A DNA stretch of 9,263 bases from Fimiplasma intestinipullorum (GTDB lineage: Bacteria > Bacillota_I > Bacilli_A > Erysipelotrichales > Coprobacillaceae): positions 1-9,263 of the forward strand of contig DVMJ01000025.1 in NCBI GenBank assembly GCA_018715065.1. The letters run 5' to 3'. Under the pieces are notes generated by a model, which was given only the letters and a program-made list of their open reading frames with translations, did no database searches and was not told where the DNA came from. Made by a program: the position numbers and the translations under genes. Numbering within the stretch: position 1 is the stretch's first letter; each line of letters starts with the position of its first letter. This document shows, piece after piece, positions 1-6,259 of the stretch.

Positions 1-1325
1 CTGGAACCGTTGGATTCCAGTACTTCAGAAACGACACGAATCGTATATGGGAAATCTTCTTCGCTTGGTAATACCTGACTCAACGCACGTTCACCTAAGG
101 CGCCATGCCCGATCTCACGACGACCTGGAGATCCCATACGGCCTGTTTCACCGACACAGTATGGTGGGAAGTTGTAATGATGCATGAAACGCTTTTGATC
201 CTCCAGACCCAAGCCATCGATCTTCTGGTGTTCCCCGCTGGCACCTAAAGTACAAACCGACAGTACCTGCGTCTCACCACGTGTAAACAGAGCCGATCCA
301 TGTACACGAGGCAGAAGATCAACCTGCGCATCCAATGGGCGGATCTCATCGATCTTACGTCCATCCGGTCTGATCTTTTCTTCTGTAATCAAACGGCGCA
401 CTTCATCCTTTTCCAGATCATGTAAAATGATCCCAACCTGTTTCAACACCGCTTTCTTCTCATCTTCGCTGGCATATTCACGGTTCTCATATTCTGCCGT
501 GACTTCTGCCATCAGATCATCGATAGCGGCATATCTTTCCAGTTTGCCCGGAATAGAGACCGCTGCAACCATGCGTGCTTTGGCTTTATCTGCCACTTCA
601 GAGGCCAGGTCTTCATCGATGGTAAAGAGCGGAATTTCCATTTTCTCTTTACCTACGGCTTCAATGATCTTTTCCTCGAAGGCAATCAGTTCTTTGATCT
701 TTTCATGTCCAAACATCAGTGCATCAAGCATAACTTCTTCACCGACTTCTTTCGCATCCGCTTCAACCATGTTGATGGCATCCTTTGTACCGGCTACTTC
801 CAGGTTGATCTCGCTGCGTTCCATCTGTTCTGGTCCCGGATTGACAACAAACTCACCATCCACCAGTCCGACATTCACACCGGCAATCGGTCCGTTAAAA
901 GGAATATCAGAAATACATAACGCTAATGAGGCTCCCAGCATGGCTGCCATTTCAGGCGTGGCTTCCTGGTCTACAGATAAGACCGTGTTGACAACCTGTA
1001 CTTCATTTCGGTAACCATCCGGAAATAAAGGCCGGATCGGACGGTCGATCATACGCGCCGTCAATGTGCCGTGCTCACTAGGGCGACCTTCACGTTTTAA
1101 AAATCCACCTGGAATCTTACCAACTGAATAAAGCTTCTCTTCATAGGTCACTGTCAAAGGAAAGAAATCAACGTCTTTAGGTTCCTTGCCCGTCACAGCG
1201 GTTGATAAAATAACGGTATCATCATAACGAACTAAAACAGACCCGTTGGCCTGCTTGGCTAATTCACCTGTTTCAATCTGCAGGGTCTTCCCGCAGAAAT
1301 TTGTACTAAATACCTGTTTAGTCAT
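1..1325 (-). CDS. pnp: Polynucleotide phosphorylase (PNPase), C-terminal part beyond left edge
   Basis: PNPase degrades RNA 3'->5' by phosphorolysis, releasing nucleoside diphosphates; it acts as a ring-shaped trimer in mRNA turnover. The window holds 441 codons of a protein that usually has about 700. The first RNase PH-like domain (about residues 1-140) contains FLKREGRPSEHGTLTARMID and DRPIRPLFP. A helical linker follows, then the second, catalytic RNase PH domain with FTRGETQ (around G350), NFPPYCVGETGRMGSPG and GRREIGHGAL (G401 onward). The rest of that domain and the KH and S1 RNA-binding domains lie outside the window. Two in-frame ATGs are close together: GAGGTGG (1335-1341) is only 3 nt from the one at 1331 but 9 nt from the one at 1325, so I choose 1325 (N-terminus MTKQVFST). 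No frameshift is seen. The gene follows rpsO, separated by a terminator and its own promoter. Identification is secure. Confidence 0.97.
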   Translation of the reverse strand, partial: MTKQVFSTNFCGKTLQIETGELAKQANGSVLVRYDDTVILSTAVTGKEPKDVDFFPLTVTYEEKLYSVGKIPGGFLKREGRPSEHGTLTARMIDRPIRPLFPDGYRNEVQVVNTVLSVDQEATPEMAAMLGASLALCISDIPFNGPIAGVNVGLVDGEFVVNPGPEQMERSEINLEVAGTKDAINMVEADAKEVGEEVMLDALMFGHEKIKELIAFEEKIIEAVGKEKMEIPLFTIDEDLASEVADKAKARMVAAVSIPGKLERYAAIDDLMAEVTAEYENREYASEDEKKAVLKQVGIILHDLEKDEVRRLITEEKIRPDGRKIDEIRPLDAQVDLLPRVHGSALFTRGETQVLSVCTLGASGEHQKIDGLGLEDQKRFMHHYNFPPYCVGETGRMGSPGRREIGHGALGERALSQVLPSEEDFPYTIRVVSEVLESNGS

Positions 1326-1334
1326 ATTCATTTT

Positions 1335-1341
1335 CCACCTC
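1335..1341 (-). promoter_or_regulatory. pnp ribosome binding site (decides start)
   Basis: Minus-strand GAGGTGG. It is 3 nt from the ATG ending at 1331 and 9 nt from the ATG ending at 1325. The wider spacing is the workable one, so the protein probably begins MTKQVF rather than MNMTKQVF. Confidence 0.7.
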
Positions 1342-1358
1342 ATTTACTAACATTATTC

Positions 1359-1388
1359 ATTATAACATCAAATCTGGCGAAAAGGCAA
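1359..1388 (-). promoter_or_regulatory. Predicted sigma-A promoter of pnp, extended -10
   Basis: On the minus strand, -10 TATAAT (1359-1364) is preceded by TGT, giving the extended -10 motif TGnTATAAT. A -35-like TTGCCT (1383-1388) lies 18 nt upstream. It sits between the rpsO terminator and the pnp start, so pnp can be transcribed independently of rpsO. Expected transcription start is near 1352, leaving a leader of about 26 nt. Confidence 0.75.
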
Positions 1389-1419
1389 AATAAATTGCTC
1401 CCATTCCTGATGCAACTAC

Positions 1420-1447
1420 AAAAAAAGGTAAGGCACAAGCCTTAACC
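1420..1447 (-). terminator. Intrinsic terminator of rpsO
   Basis: Minus-strand hairpin with GGT/AAGGC pairing to GCCTT/ACC around a TTGT loop, one T bulged, followed by seven T (1420-1426). The 5' arm includes the last sense codon and the stop codon of rpsO (1442-1444). It separates rpsO from pnp; read-through to pnp is possible, as is known for this gene pair elsewhere. Confidence 0.85.
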
Positions 1448-1708
1448 TCTTAATCCTAAGCGTTTAATTAATTCACGGTATGCTTCGAGATCCGTATTTC
1501 TTAAGTATTTTAATAAATTACGACGATGACCGATTTTCTTTAATAAACCGCGACGTGAATGATGATCCTTTGGATGTGTTCTAAAATGTTCATTCAGTTC
1601 GTTGATGTCTGCAGTTAATAAAGCAATCTGCACCTGAGCTGAACCAGTATCTGTTTCAGACACACCGTATTCTTTAATGATCTGTTCTTTTCTTTCTTTT
1701 GTTAACAT
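1442..1708 (-). CDS. rpsO: 30S ribosomal protein S15
   Basis: S15 is a primary 16S rRNA-binding protein of the small-subunit central domain and helps form an intersubunit bridge. The 88-residue length is typical. Diagnostic features are the DTGSAQVQIALLT segment (residues 20-32), the HPKDHHSRRGLLKKIGHRR block (45-63) that contacts the rRNA three-way junction, and the basic C-terminus ending RLGLRG. The start is supported by AGGAGG ending 8 nt upstream. The gene has its own promoter (1794-1822), a leader of roughly 80 nt and a terminator overlapping its stop. S15 represses its own translation through leader RNA structure in several bacteria, so the leader is a natural candidate for that here. 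Identification is secure. Confidence 0.98.
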   Translation of the reverse strand: MLTKERKEQIIKEYGVSETDTGSAQVQIALLTADINELNEHFRTHPKDHHSRRGLLKKIGHRRNLLKYLRNTDLEAYRELIKRLGLRG

Positions 1709-1787
1709 TTCAATTTCCTCCTGTGATCATATACTTGGCAGACTCCAAGAGACGTACTGAGGTCGAGCGTCACCTAGAAATCGCTGC
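1709..1787 (-). promoter_or_regulatory. rpsO 5' leader, candidate S15 autoregulatory RNA
   Basis: From the predicted start near 1787 the leader is about 79 nt, long for a Firmicute ribosomal gene. Just upstream of the Shine-Dalgarno region it has a hairpin CTTGG-AGTCTG-CCAAG (1734-1749, minus sense). Further upstream, AGGT/ACCT and GACG/CGTC pairings are possible, and an ACCTC could touch the GGAGG. S15 feedback leaders are known but differ between lineages; I cannot assign this one to a described class. Confidence 0.4.
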
Positions 1788-1793
1788 TTGAAT

Positions 1794-1822
1794 AACATAC
1801 CATGATTCCCTCAGAATGTCAA
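1794..1822 (-). promoter_or_regulatory. Predicted sigma-A promoter of rpsO
   Basis: Minus-strand -35 TTGACA (1817-1822, perfect consensus), 17-nt spacer, and -10 TATGTT (1794-1799) preceded by TGG, an extended -10 element. This is the strongest promoter in the window, fitting a ribosomal protein gene. Its -35 lies 10 bp from the -35 of the divergent promoter. Confidence 0.85.
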
Positions 1823-1832
1823 TTGATTTTGA

Positions 1833-1860
1833 TTGATTTTCCCTCAAAATGACTTATAAT
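1833..1860 (+). promoter_or_regulatory. Predicted promoter of the beta-hydroxyacid dehydrogenase gene
   Basis: Plus-strand -35 TTGATT (1833-1838), 16-nt spacer, -10 TATAAT (1855-1860); expected start near 1867, about 25 nt before the ATG. It is back to back with the rpsO promoter. A 9-bp direct repeat ATTGATTTT (1822-1830 and 1832-1840) covers the -35; it may be chance in AT-rich sequence. Confidence 0.7.
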
Positions 1861-1891
1861 GAAGACATAGCAATAAGAAAGGAAGATCATC

Positions 1892-2764
1892 ATGAAAAAA
1901 ATAGGATTTATCGGTGTCGGCGTCATGGGAAAAGCCATGGTCAGAAACCTGATCAAACATGGTTTTGATGTGACGATCTACACCCGGACAAAAGCAAAAG
2001 TCGAAGATCTGATTGCTGAAGGAGTCCCTTTTGTGGCGGATGTCAAGACCTGTACCCAGGATCAGGATGTTGTAATCACCATGGTCGGCTATCCTAGCGA
2101 TGTCAAGGAAGTCTACTTTGGTAAAGAAGGCATCATTGAAAATGCGAAAGCAGGAGCTATTCTGATTGATATGACTACCTCCAGTCCCGATCTCGCTAAA
2201 GACATTACCAAAGAAGCCAAAGCGCATCAGCTGGAAAGCCTGGATGCACCGGTTTCCGGTGGGGATACCGGCGCTAGAAATGGTACTTTAGCGATCATGG
2301 TTGGCGGCAGCAAGGATGCCTATGAAAAAGTCCTGCCGGTTTTTCAGGCCATGGGTCAAAACATCGTCTATGAAGGCCAGGCCGGGGCTGGACAACACAC
2401 CAAGATGGCCAATCAGATTGCTTTGGCCGGAGCCGTTGCCGGAGTGGTCGAAGCTATGACATACGCCAAACAGGCCGGTCTTGATGTCAAGACCATGCTC
2501 GACACGATCTCCACCGGTGCCGCCGGCAGCTGGCAAATGTCCAATACTGCGCCGCGCATGCTCTCTGGGGATATGAACCCTGGTTTCTATATCAAGCATA
2601 TGATCAAAGATCTCAAGATTGCCATCGACCAAGCCGATCAGAACGGATTGGATCTTGAAGTGCTCGATACGGTCAAAGACATGTATGAAGACCTGGCCGA
2701 TCGCGGTATGGAAGATCTGGGAACACAGGCCCTGATCCATTATTATGATGATAAAGCGCGCTGA
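1892..2764 (+). CDS. NAD(P)-dependent beta-hydroxyacid dehydrogenase (3-hydroxyisobutyrate dehydrogenase / tartronate semialdehyde reductase family)
   Basis: A 290-residue oxidoreductase interconverting a beta-hydroxyacid and its semialdehyde with NAD(P). The N-terminal Rossmann fold has GVGVMG (residues 8-13) and TR at 31-32 after the second strand, a position where Arg favours NADPH. The substrate-binding signature DAPVSGG spans 118-124. The family's catalytic lysine is K171 in GAGQHTKMANQ, and the C-terminal helical domain includes the IKDLKIA region (238-244). Length is normal. A GGAAG site precedes the ATG, with a promoter at 1833-1860. The stop lies within its own terminator and overlaps the convergent transporter gene by 22 bp. 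The exact substrate (3-hydroxyisobutyrate, tartronate semialdehyde, succinate semialdehyde or another) cannot be read from sequence, and the neighbours give no pathway. Family is secure, substrate open. Confidence 0.92.
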   Translation: MKKIGFIGVGVMGKAMVRNLIKHGFDVTIYTRTKAKVEDLIAEGVPFVADVKTCTQDQDVVITMVGYPSDVKEVYFGKEGIIENAKAGAILIDMTTSSPDLAKDITKEAKAHQLESLDAPVSGGDTGARNGTLAIMVGGSKDAYEKVLPVFQAMGQNIVYEGQAGAGQHTKMANQIALAGAVAGVVEAMTYAKQAGLDVKTMLDTISTGAAGSWQMSNTAPRMLSGDMNPGFYIKHMIKDLKIAIDQADQNGLDLEVLDTVKDMYEDLADRGMEDLGTQALIHYYDDKAR

Positions 2765-3588
2765 GCGCTTTTTTTTGACCAGTACAAACTGACTAAAACC
2801 ATTCCCATCCCCAGACCAACAAATAGATCAAAGCGTTCATGTAAAAAGATAAGTGAGCCTAAATAAGTGAACACAGGGGCGAGATTCATATAAAAACCGA
2901 CTGCAACCATGGACATCCTGTTACCTGCTTTGATATAGACAAGCTGGATCAGAGCAAAACCAACGACTGAAAACAAACCAAACCAAAACCATTGAGATAG
3001 GCTCAGTGATAAAAAAGAACCCCATGCCCAACCTTCTAAAACATAAGCCGGTCCTAAAAGCAGCAAGCCACCCAAAAGCATGCTCCAAAATGAAATCACT
3101 AAACGATCCATCGATAGTTTCTGTATACGAGCCAGCGAAAGCTGATAACAGGCTAACGACAACAGGATATAAAAGTGCCCAGTCTGAAACACAGACAGAT
3201 CATAATGAATGCTCGTATAAAAACCAAACAGACAAAGTGCCAGACTCGCCCAGCTGGCCGGCGCCTGCCATGTCACCAGGCACATGATCAAGGGGCTCAA
3301 GGTATTTAACAGGGCGACCTGATTGCCTTCCAGAAGCTGCAGGCCATAAAAAGACAAGCCAAAATTCAAGCTCACATTCAATAATCCGATCATCCCTAGG
3401 CCAGGCAGCTGTCGATACGAAACGGTCAGCGGGACATGCTGCCATCTCGCGATCACATAAAGCACCAGACAGGACAGCAGGACACGCACGATTGCCAGAT
3501 GATAAGGTGGGACACTGATCAGCGTCAGCTTCATGACGACGATGTTGAATCCCCAGATCAAACTGGCCAGAATGAGTTGTAAATGCAT
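2743..3588 (-). CDS. EamA/DMT-family transporter (drug/metabolite exporter type)
   Basis: A 281-residue inner-membrane protein with about ten hydrophobic segments arranged as two EamA repeats. The first repeat begins with LIWGFNIVVMK (residues 10-20) and the conserved Arg of the second helix (R35), and contains LLNTLSPLIMCLV. The second ends with NLAPVFTYLGSLIFLHERF (235-253), with the family's proline and glutamate, and a final glycine-rich helix. The equivalent glutamate in the first repeat is absent. DMT proteins export metabolites or drugs; the cargo is not predictable. GAGGTGAT lies upstream of the ATG. The gene follows ribF after a 44-nt gap containing ribF's terminator, and I see no convincing promoter of its own, so it may depend on read-through. 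The tail SKKSAQRALSS is encoded by DNA that forms the opposing gene's terminator. Confidence 0.88.
   Translation of the reverse strand: MHLQLILASLIWGFNIVVMKLTLISVPPYHLAIVRVLLSCLVLYVIARWQHVPLTVSYRQLPGLGMIGLLNVSLNFGLSFYGLQLLEGNQVALLNTLSPLIMCLVTWQAPASWASLALCLFGFYTSIHYDLSVFQTGHFYILLSLACYQLSLARIQKLSMDRLVISFWSMLLGGLLLLGPAYVLEGWAWGSFLSLSLSQWFWFGLFSVVGFALIQLVYIKAGNRMSMVAVGFYMNLAPVFTYLGSLIFLHERFDLFVGLGMGMVLVSLYWSKKSAQRALSS
2753..2776 (+). terminator. Intrinsic terminator of the dehydrogenase gene
   Basis: Plus-strand stem AAAGCGC (2753-2759), loop GCTGA, GCGCTTT (2765-2771), with an eight-T run at 2769-2776. The stop TGA (2762-2764) is in the loop. The hairpin is also coding sequence for the last residues of the convergent EamA gene. 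In the minus direction only TTTA follows the stem, so it is probably a poor terminator that way. Confidence 0.85.
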
Positions 3589-3620
3589 AGGATCACCTCT
3601 ATTTAGTTTGCGTCAGGCAC

Positions 3621-3650
3621 AAAAAAAGATACTCATTTCTGAATATCTTT
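3621..3650 (-). terminator. Intrinsic terminator at the end of ribF
   Basis: Minus-strand stem AAAGATATTCA / TGAGTATCTTT (11 bp, one G-T wobble) closed by a GAAA tetraloop, then a T run (3621-3627, the first three paired). The stop TGA (3633-3635) is in the 3' arm. It lies between ribF and the EamA gene, so downstream expression would be by partial read-through or an unseen promoter. The stem is AT-rich, so efficiency may be incomplete. Confidence 0.7.
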
Positions 3651-4562
3651 GAATTTTTTGATAATCGATTCACGATCCTTGTGCAGCTGACGCACCAGCT
3701 GACCGACATTCTCAAAAGTAACATCCCCGCGCTCATAGAAATAGAAGGAGACTTTGACAGGCTGATCATAAATATCCTCATGAAAATCAAAGAGATTGAC
3801 TTCGATAGAAGGATGCTTGAGATCACCAAAAGTAGGATTGATGCCGACATTGGCCATCCCCATGATCTTTTGTCCTGCCACTTCCAGATAGACCCCATAC
3901 ACCCCAAAAGCCGGTAAGACATAACCACTATAAGAGATATTAGCTGTCGGGAAACCTAAATCATGTCCGCGTTTTTTGCCATGAATGACTGTTCCCGAAA
4001 TGCGAAACGGTCGTGACAATAGGCGATGCGCTTCTTCCATGTCGCCCTTTTGAATCAGCTGACTGATCCTCGAAGAGCTGACCTTCAAATGATGATCCTC
4101 ATACTCAGCAATGACGCTGACCGCATAGCGCCCTAAAGACAAATCCTGTAAGGTCTGACTATTTCCCCTGCCTTGTTTGCCAAAGTAAAAGTCAAAACCA
4201 CAAACCACATGTTTCACATTCATCTTGACAATAAATTCTTCGATAAAGGCTTCACACTCCATGGCAGCGATCGCTGGACTGAAATCCAGGATCAAAAAAT
4301 AATCAAAACCGAGGGATTCCAGAATTTCCGCACGATCCTTTAAACTGGTAATCAGATGTTCCTCCTCGATCACGCCCAAGGTAAGCAGAGGATTCGGACT
4401 AAAAGAAAGGACTGCACTCTTTAAATGCTTATTATCCGCCTGACGCTTCACTTCTTTTAAAAGCTGCAGATGTCCTAGATGCAGACCATCAAAATAACCT
4501 ACCGCTAAACACAAATCATCCTCCATGACTTGCGGCTGACTGCCAATATGAATGGTCTTCAT
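3633..4562 (-). CDS. ribF: Bifunctional riboflavin kinase / FAD synthetase
   Basis: Converts riboflavin to FMN and FMN to FAD with ATP, in the cytoplasm. The 309-residue length is typical. The N-terminal FMN adenylyltransferase domain shows YFDGLHLGH (residues 23-31), SFSPNP, CGFDFYFGKQGRGN (121-134) and SSSRI (162-166). The C-terminal flavokinase domain shows HGKKRGHDLGFPTANI (194-209), PAFGVYGV, GMANVGINPTF and IEVNLFDF, with E254 at the position of the kinase's catalytic glutamate. The start ATG overlaps the truB stop in ATGA, and AAGGGGG lies 9 nt upstream, so translation is probably coupled to truB. Its terminator overlaps the stop codon. No FMN riboswitch precedes it. The truB-ribF pairing is common in Firmicutes. 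Identification is secure. Confidence 0.97.
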   Translation of the reverse strand: MKTIHIGSQPQVMEDDLCLAVGYFDGLHLGHLQLLKEVKRQADNKHLKSAVLSFSPNPLLTLGVIEEEHLITSLKDRAEILESLGFDYFLILDFSPAIAAMECEAFIEEFIVKMNVKHVVCGFDFYFGKQGRGNSQTLQDLSLGRYAVSVIAEYEDHHLKVSSSRISQLIQKGDMEEAHRLLSRPFRISGTVIHGKKRGHDLGFPTANISYSGYVLPAFGVYGVYLEVAGQKIMGMANVGINPTFGDLKHPSIEVNLFDFHEDIYDQPVKVSFYFYERGDVTFENVGQLVRQLHKDRESIIKKFKDIQK

Positions 4563-5407
4563 GAAAACAACCCCCTTAAGCTTTTTAAATGTCCTTGTCC
4601 ATCTGGACCATAGATAGCTAATAGTTTCCCCTGTTGATTATAAACAGCCACTTGATGATCAAGCCTAGAGGGGATCTTCTTACCCGTCACAACGATTTTT
4701 TCATCCTCTATGACCATTGAAGGAAAATGCGCCATCGCTGCTTCCATCGAGATCACTTGTGCCTGCCCCGCTTCGATGGCTTCCAGACTCACACACTGCT
4801 TGAGATCATAATTTCCCGAAGCAAGACGAATCAAACTGGCCATATAGCCTGGATAACCTAGCTGTTTAGCGATATCCACGCATAGGCTGCGTAGATAAGT
4901 CCCCTTCGAAACAACCGCTTCAAATTCGATGATGCCCTCTTCAAATGAAAGCAAACGAATTGCCTCCACGTTGATCTCACGCGCTTCGATCTCCACTTGT
5001 TCTCCGGCCCGGGCATAGGCATACAGCGGTTTGCCGGCTTTTTTTAAGGCCGAATAGATGGGTGGCGTCTGCAGTGAAGTCCCTAAAAAACGTTTCAGGC
5101 AATCCTCCACCCTCTCCCTGGTCAAATCATGGCGATACGGCATTTCTTCGACTATTTCCCCTTCCGCATCATAGGTTGTGGTTGCCTTTCCCAAAACCAG
5201 CTTGGCCCGGTAGCTTTTCGTATCCGCACTTAAAAACTGCAGCAGTTTGGTACCACGATTGATCCCCAGTACCAGGACCCCGCTTGCCAGTGGATCCAAC
5301 GTGCCGGCATGCCCTACTTTTTTAGTATGCAAATAACGTCTGACCTTATTCACGACATCATGACTTGTCATGCCGCTAGGTTTATTTACCAACAAAATAC
5401 CGTCCAT
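4559..5407 (-). CDS. truB: tRNA pseudouridine-55 synthase
   Basis: Isomerises U55 in the T-loop of nearly all tRNAs. With the start at 5407 the protein is 282 residues beginning MDGILLVNKPSGMTSHDVV, which matches the usual TruB N-terminus. The catalytic motif is GHAGTLDPLASGVL (residues 32-45) with D38 as nucleophile. TPPIYSALKKAGKPLYAYAR (114-133) and SKGTYLRSL (167-175) are the other conserved segments, and a short C-terminal domain follows. The frame stays open upstream to an ATG at 5515, but that extension is not family-like and runs into the divergent gene. An ATG at 5440 has AAAAGGA upstream, yet it falls inside the likely -10 region. I therefore choose 5407, served by AAAGGGTGAG. The stop overlaps the ribF start. 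infB and rbfA, often upstream of truB, are absent here. Confidence 0.95.
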   Translation of the reverse strand: MDGILLVNKPSGMTSHDVVNKVRRYLHTKKVGHAGTLDPLASGVLVLGINRGTKLLQFLSADTKSYRAKLVLGKATTTYDAEGEIVEEMPYRHDLTRERVEDCLKRFLGTSLQTPPIYSALKKAGKPLYAYARAGEQVEIEAREINVEAIRLLSFEEGIIEFEAVVSKGTYLRSLCVDIAKQLGYPGYMASLIRLASGNYDLKQCVSLEAIEAGQAQVISMEAAMAHFPSMVIEDEKIVVTGKKIPSRLDHQVAVYNQQGKLLAIYGPDGQGHLKSLRGLFS

Positions 5408-5435
5408 CAACTCACCCTTTCGTCCGTATAAGTTT

Positions 5436-5464
5436 AACATGTCTGTCCTTTTTTGAAAAGTCAA
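5436..5464 (-). promoter_or_regulatory. Possible promoter of truB-ribF
   Basis: Minus-strand -35 TTGACT (5459-5464), 17-nt spacer, weak -10 CATGTT (5436-5441). A start near 5429 would give a leader of about 22 nt and would exclude the upstream ATG at 5440. The -10 is poor, so confidence is limited. Confidence 0.4.
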
Positions 5465-5470
5465 ATGTTC

Positions 5471-5499
5471 TTGTATCCCTGCGCTTTCTAGTGTAGAAT
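5471..5499 (+). promoter_or_regulatory. Predicted promoter of the ttcA-like/M42 operon
   Basis: Plus-strand -35 TTGTAT (5471-5476), 17-nt spacer, -10 TAGAAT (5494-5499). Predicted start is near 5506, leaving a very short leader of about 10 nt that keeps only the GGTGAT part of the Shine-Dalgarno region. It is back to back with the candidate truB promoter. Confidence 0.6.
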
Positions 5500-5515
5500 A
5501 AGAGCGGTGATTCAC

Positions 5516-6259
5516 ATGACAATGAAAAAAGTACTCGGCTGTATACGTAAAGCCGATCAGGATTTTGATCTCATCGCCGACAATGACCGCATTTGCGTGG
5601 GCGTATCAGGAGGAAAGGACTCTGTCCTGCTGCTCTATGCCCTCTCCTTATATCAGCGTTTTGCCGATGTTTCCTTCGAGGTCATCGGCGTCCATATCGA
5701 AATGGGCTTTCCTGATATGGATTTCTCCGAGATGGATGCCTTCTTTAAGGAAAAAGGCATTACCTGTTATCATGAACCGAGTCAAATCTATGAGATCTTA
5801 AAACTGAACCAAAAAAATGATGTCATTCAGTGTTCGCTCTGCTCCAAATTTAAAAAGGCCGCAGTTATTGAAGCCAGTAAGAAATATCACTGCACCAAGG
5901 TCGCTTTTGCACATCATGTTGATGATGCCATCGAGACGCTTTTCATGAATATGATCTACGGTGGCAAGATCAACACTTTTGCACCTAAGATGTACATGGA
6001 TCGTACGGATACACGCTTTATTCGACCACTGATCTATGCCAGTGAAACAGATATTTCCAAAGCAGTCAAAGAGGCTTCCCTGCCCATCGTTCCGTCCACC
6101 TGTCCGGTGGATAAAAAAACCATGCGAGAAGAGATGAAGACACTGCTGAAAACACTCTATCATCGCTATCCTCAGGCCAAACACAATTTTGCCCTGATGT
6201 TATCCAATGAAGAGAATCTTGCCCTGTGGCATAAAACACCAAGAAAGAAGGAAAAGTAA
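5516..6259 (+). CDS. TtcA-family tRNA 2-thiolation protein (PP-loop ATPase)
   Basis: A 247-residue cytoplasmic protein of the TtcA/TtuA group, which adenylates a tRNA base and replaces oxygen with sulfur; TtcA makes 2-thiocytidine at tRNA position 32. The ATP-binding PP-loop is VGVSGGKDS (residues 28-36). CSLC supplies C106 and C109, and C196 in STCPVD could be the third cysteine, matching the three-cysteine Fe-S site of this family. AHHVDDAIETLFMNMIYGG (132-150) and FIRPLIY are typical. An in-frame GTG at 5507 lies inside the Shine-Dalgarno stretch AGCGGTGAT, so I choose ATG 5516, 8 nt beyond the GG core; ATG 5522 is an alternative. The stop and the next start overlap as TAATG. Family is secure; the tRNA position modified is inferred from TtcA. 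Confidence 0.88.
   Translation: MTMKKVLGCIRKADQDFDLIADNDRICVGVSGGKDSVLLLYALSLYQRFADVSFEVIGVHIEMGFPDMDFSEMDAFFKEKGITCYHEPSQIYEILKLNQKNDVIQCSLCSKFKKAAVIEASKKYHCTKVAFAHHVDDAIETLFMNMIYGGKINTFAPKMYMDRTDTRFIRPLIYASETDISKAVKEASLPIVPSTCPVDKKTMREEMKTLLKTLYHRYPQAKHNFALMLSNEENLALWHKTPRKKEK

Noticed and set aside
427..1014. Plus-strand open frame of 195 codons rich in Ser and Ala
   Set aside because: It is the antisense of pnp, whose translation is unmistakable; the Ser/Ala bias is typical of a shadow frame.
1844..2740. Minus-strand open frames opposite the dehydrogenase gene
   Set aside because: Antisense shadows of a clearly conserved protein; one would also cross the dehydrogenase promoter.
5408..5515. 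N-terminal extension of TruB to the ATG at 5515 (or 5440)
   Set aside because: The family begins at MDGILLVNKP; the extension is not conserved-looking, overlaps the divergent gene's start and covers the likely promoters.
5507..5515. GTG start at 5507 for the ttcA-like gene
   Set aside because: It lies inside the AGCGGTGAT Shine-Dalgarno match, which is well spaced for ATG 5516.
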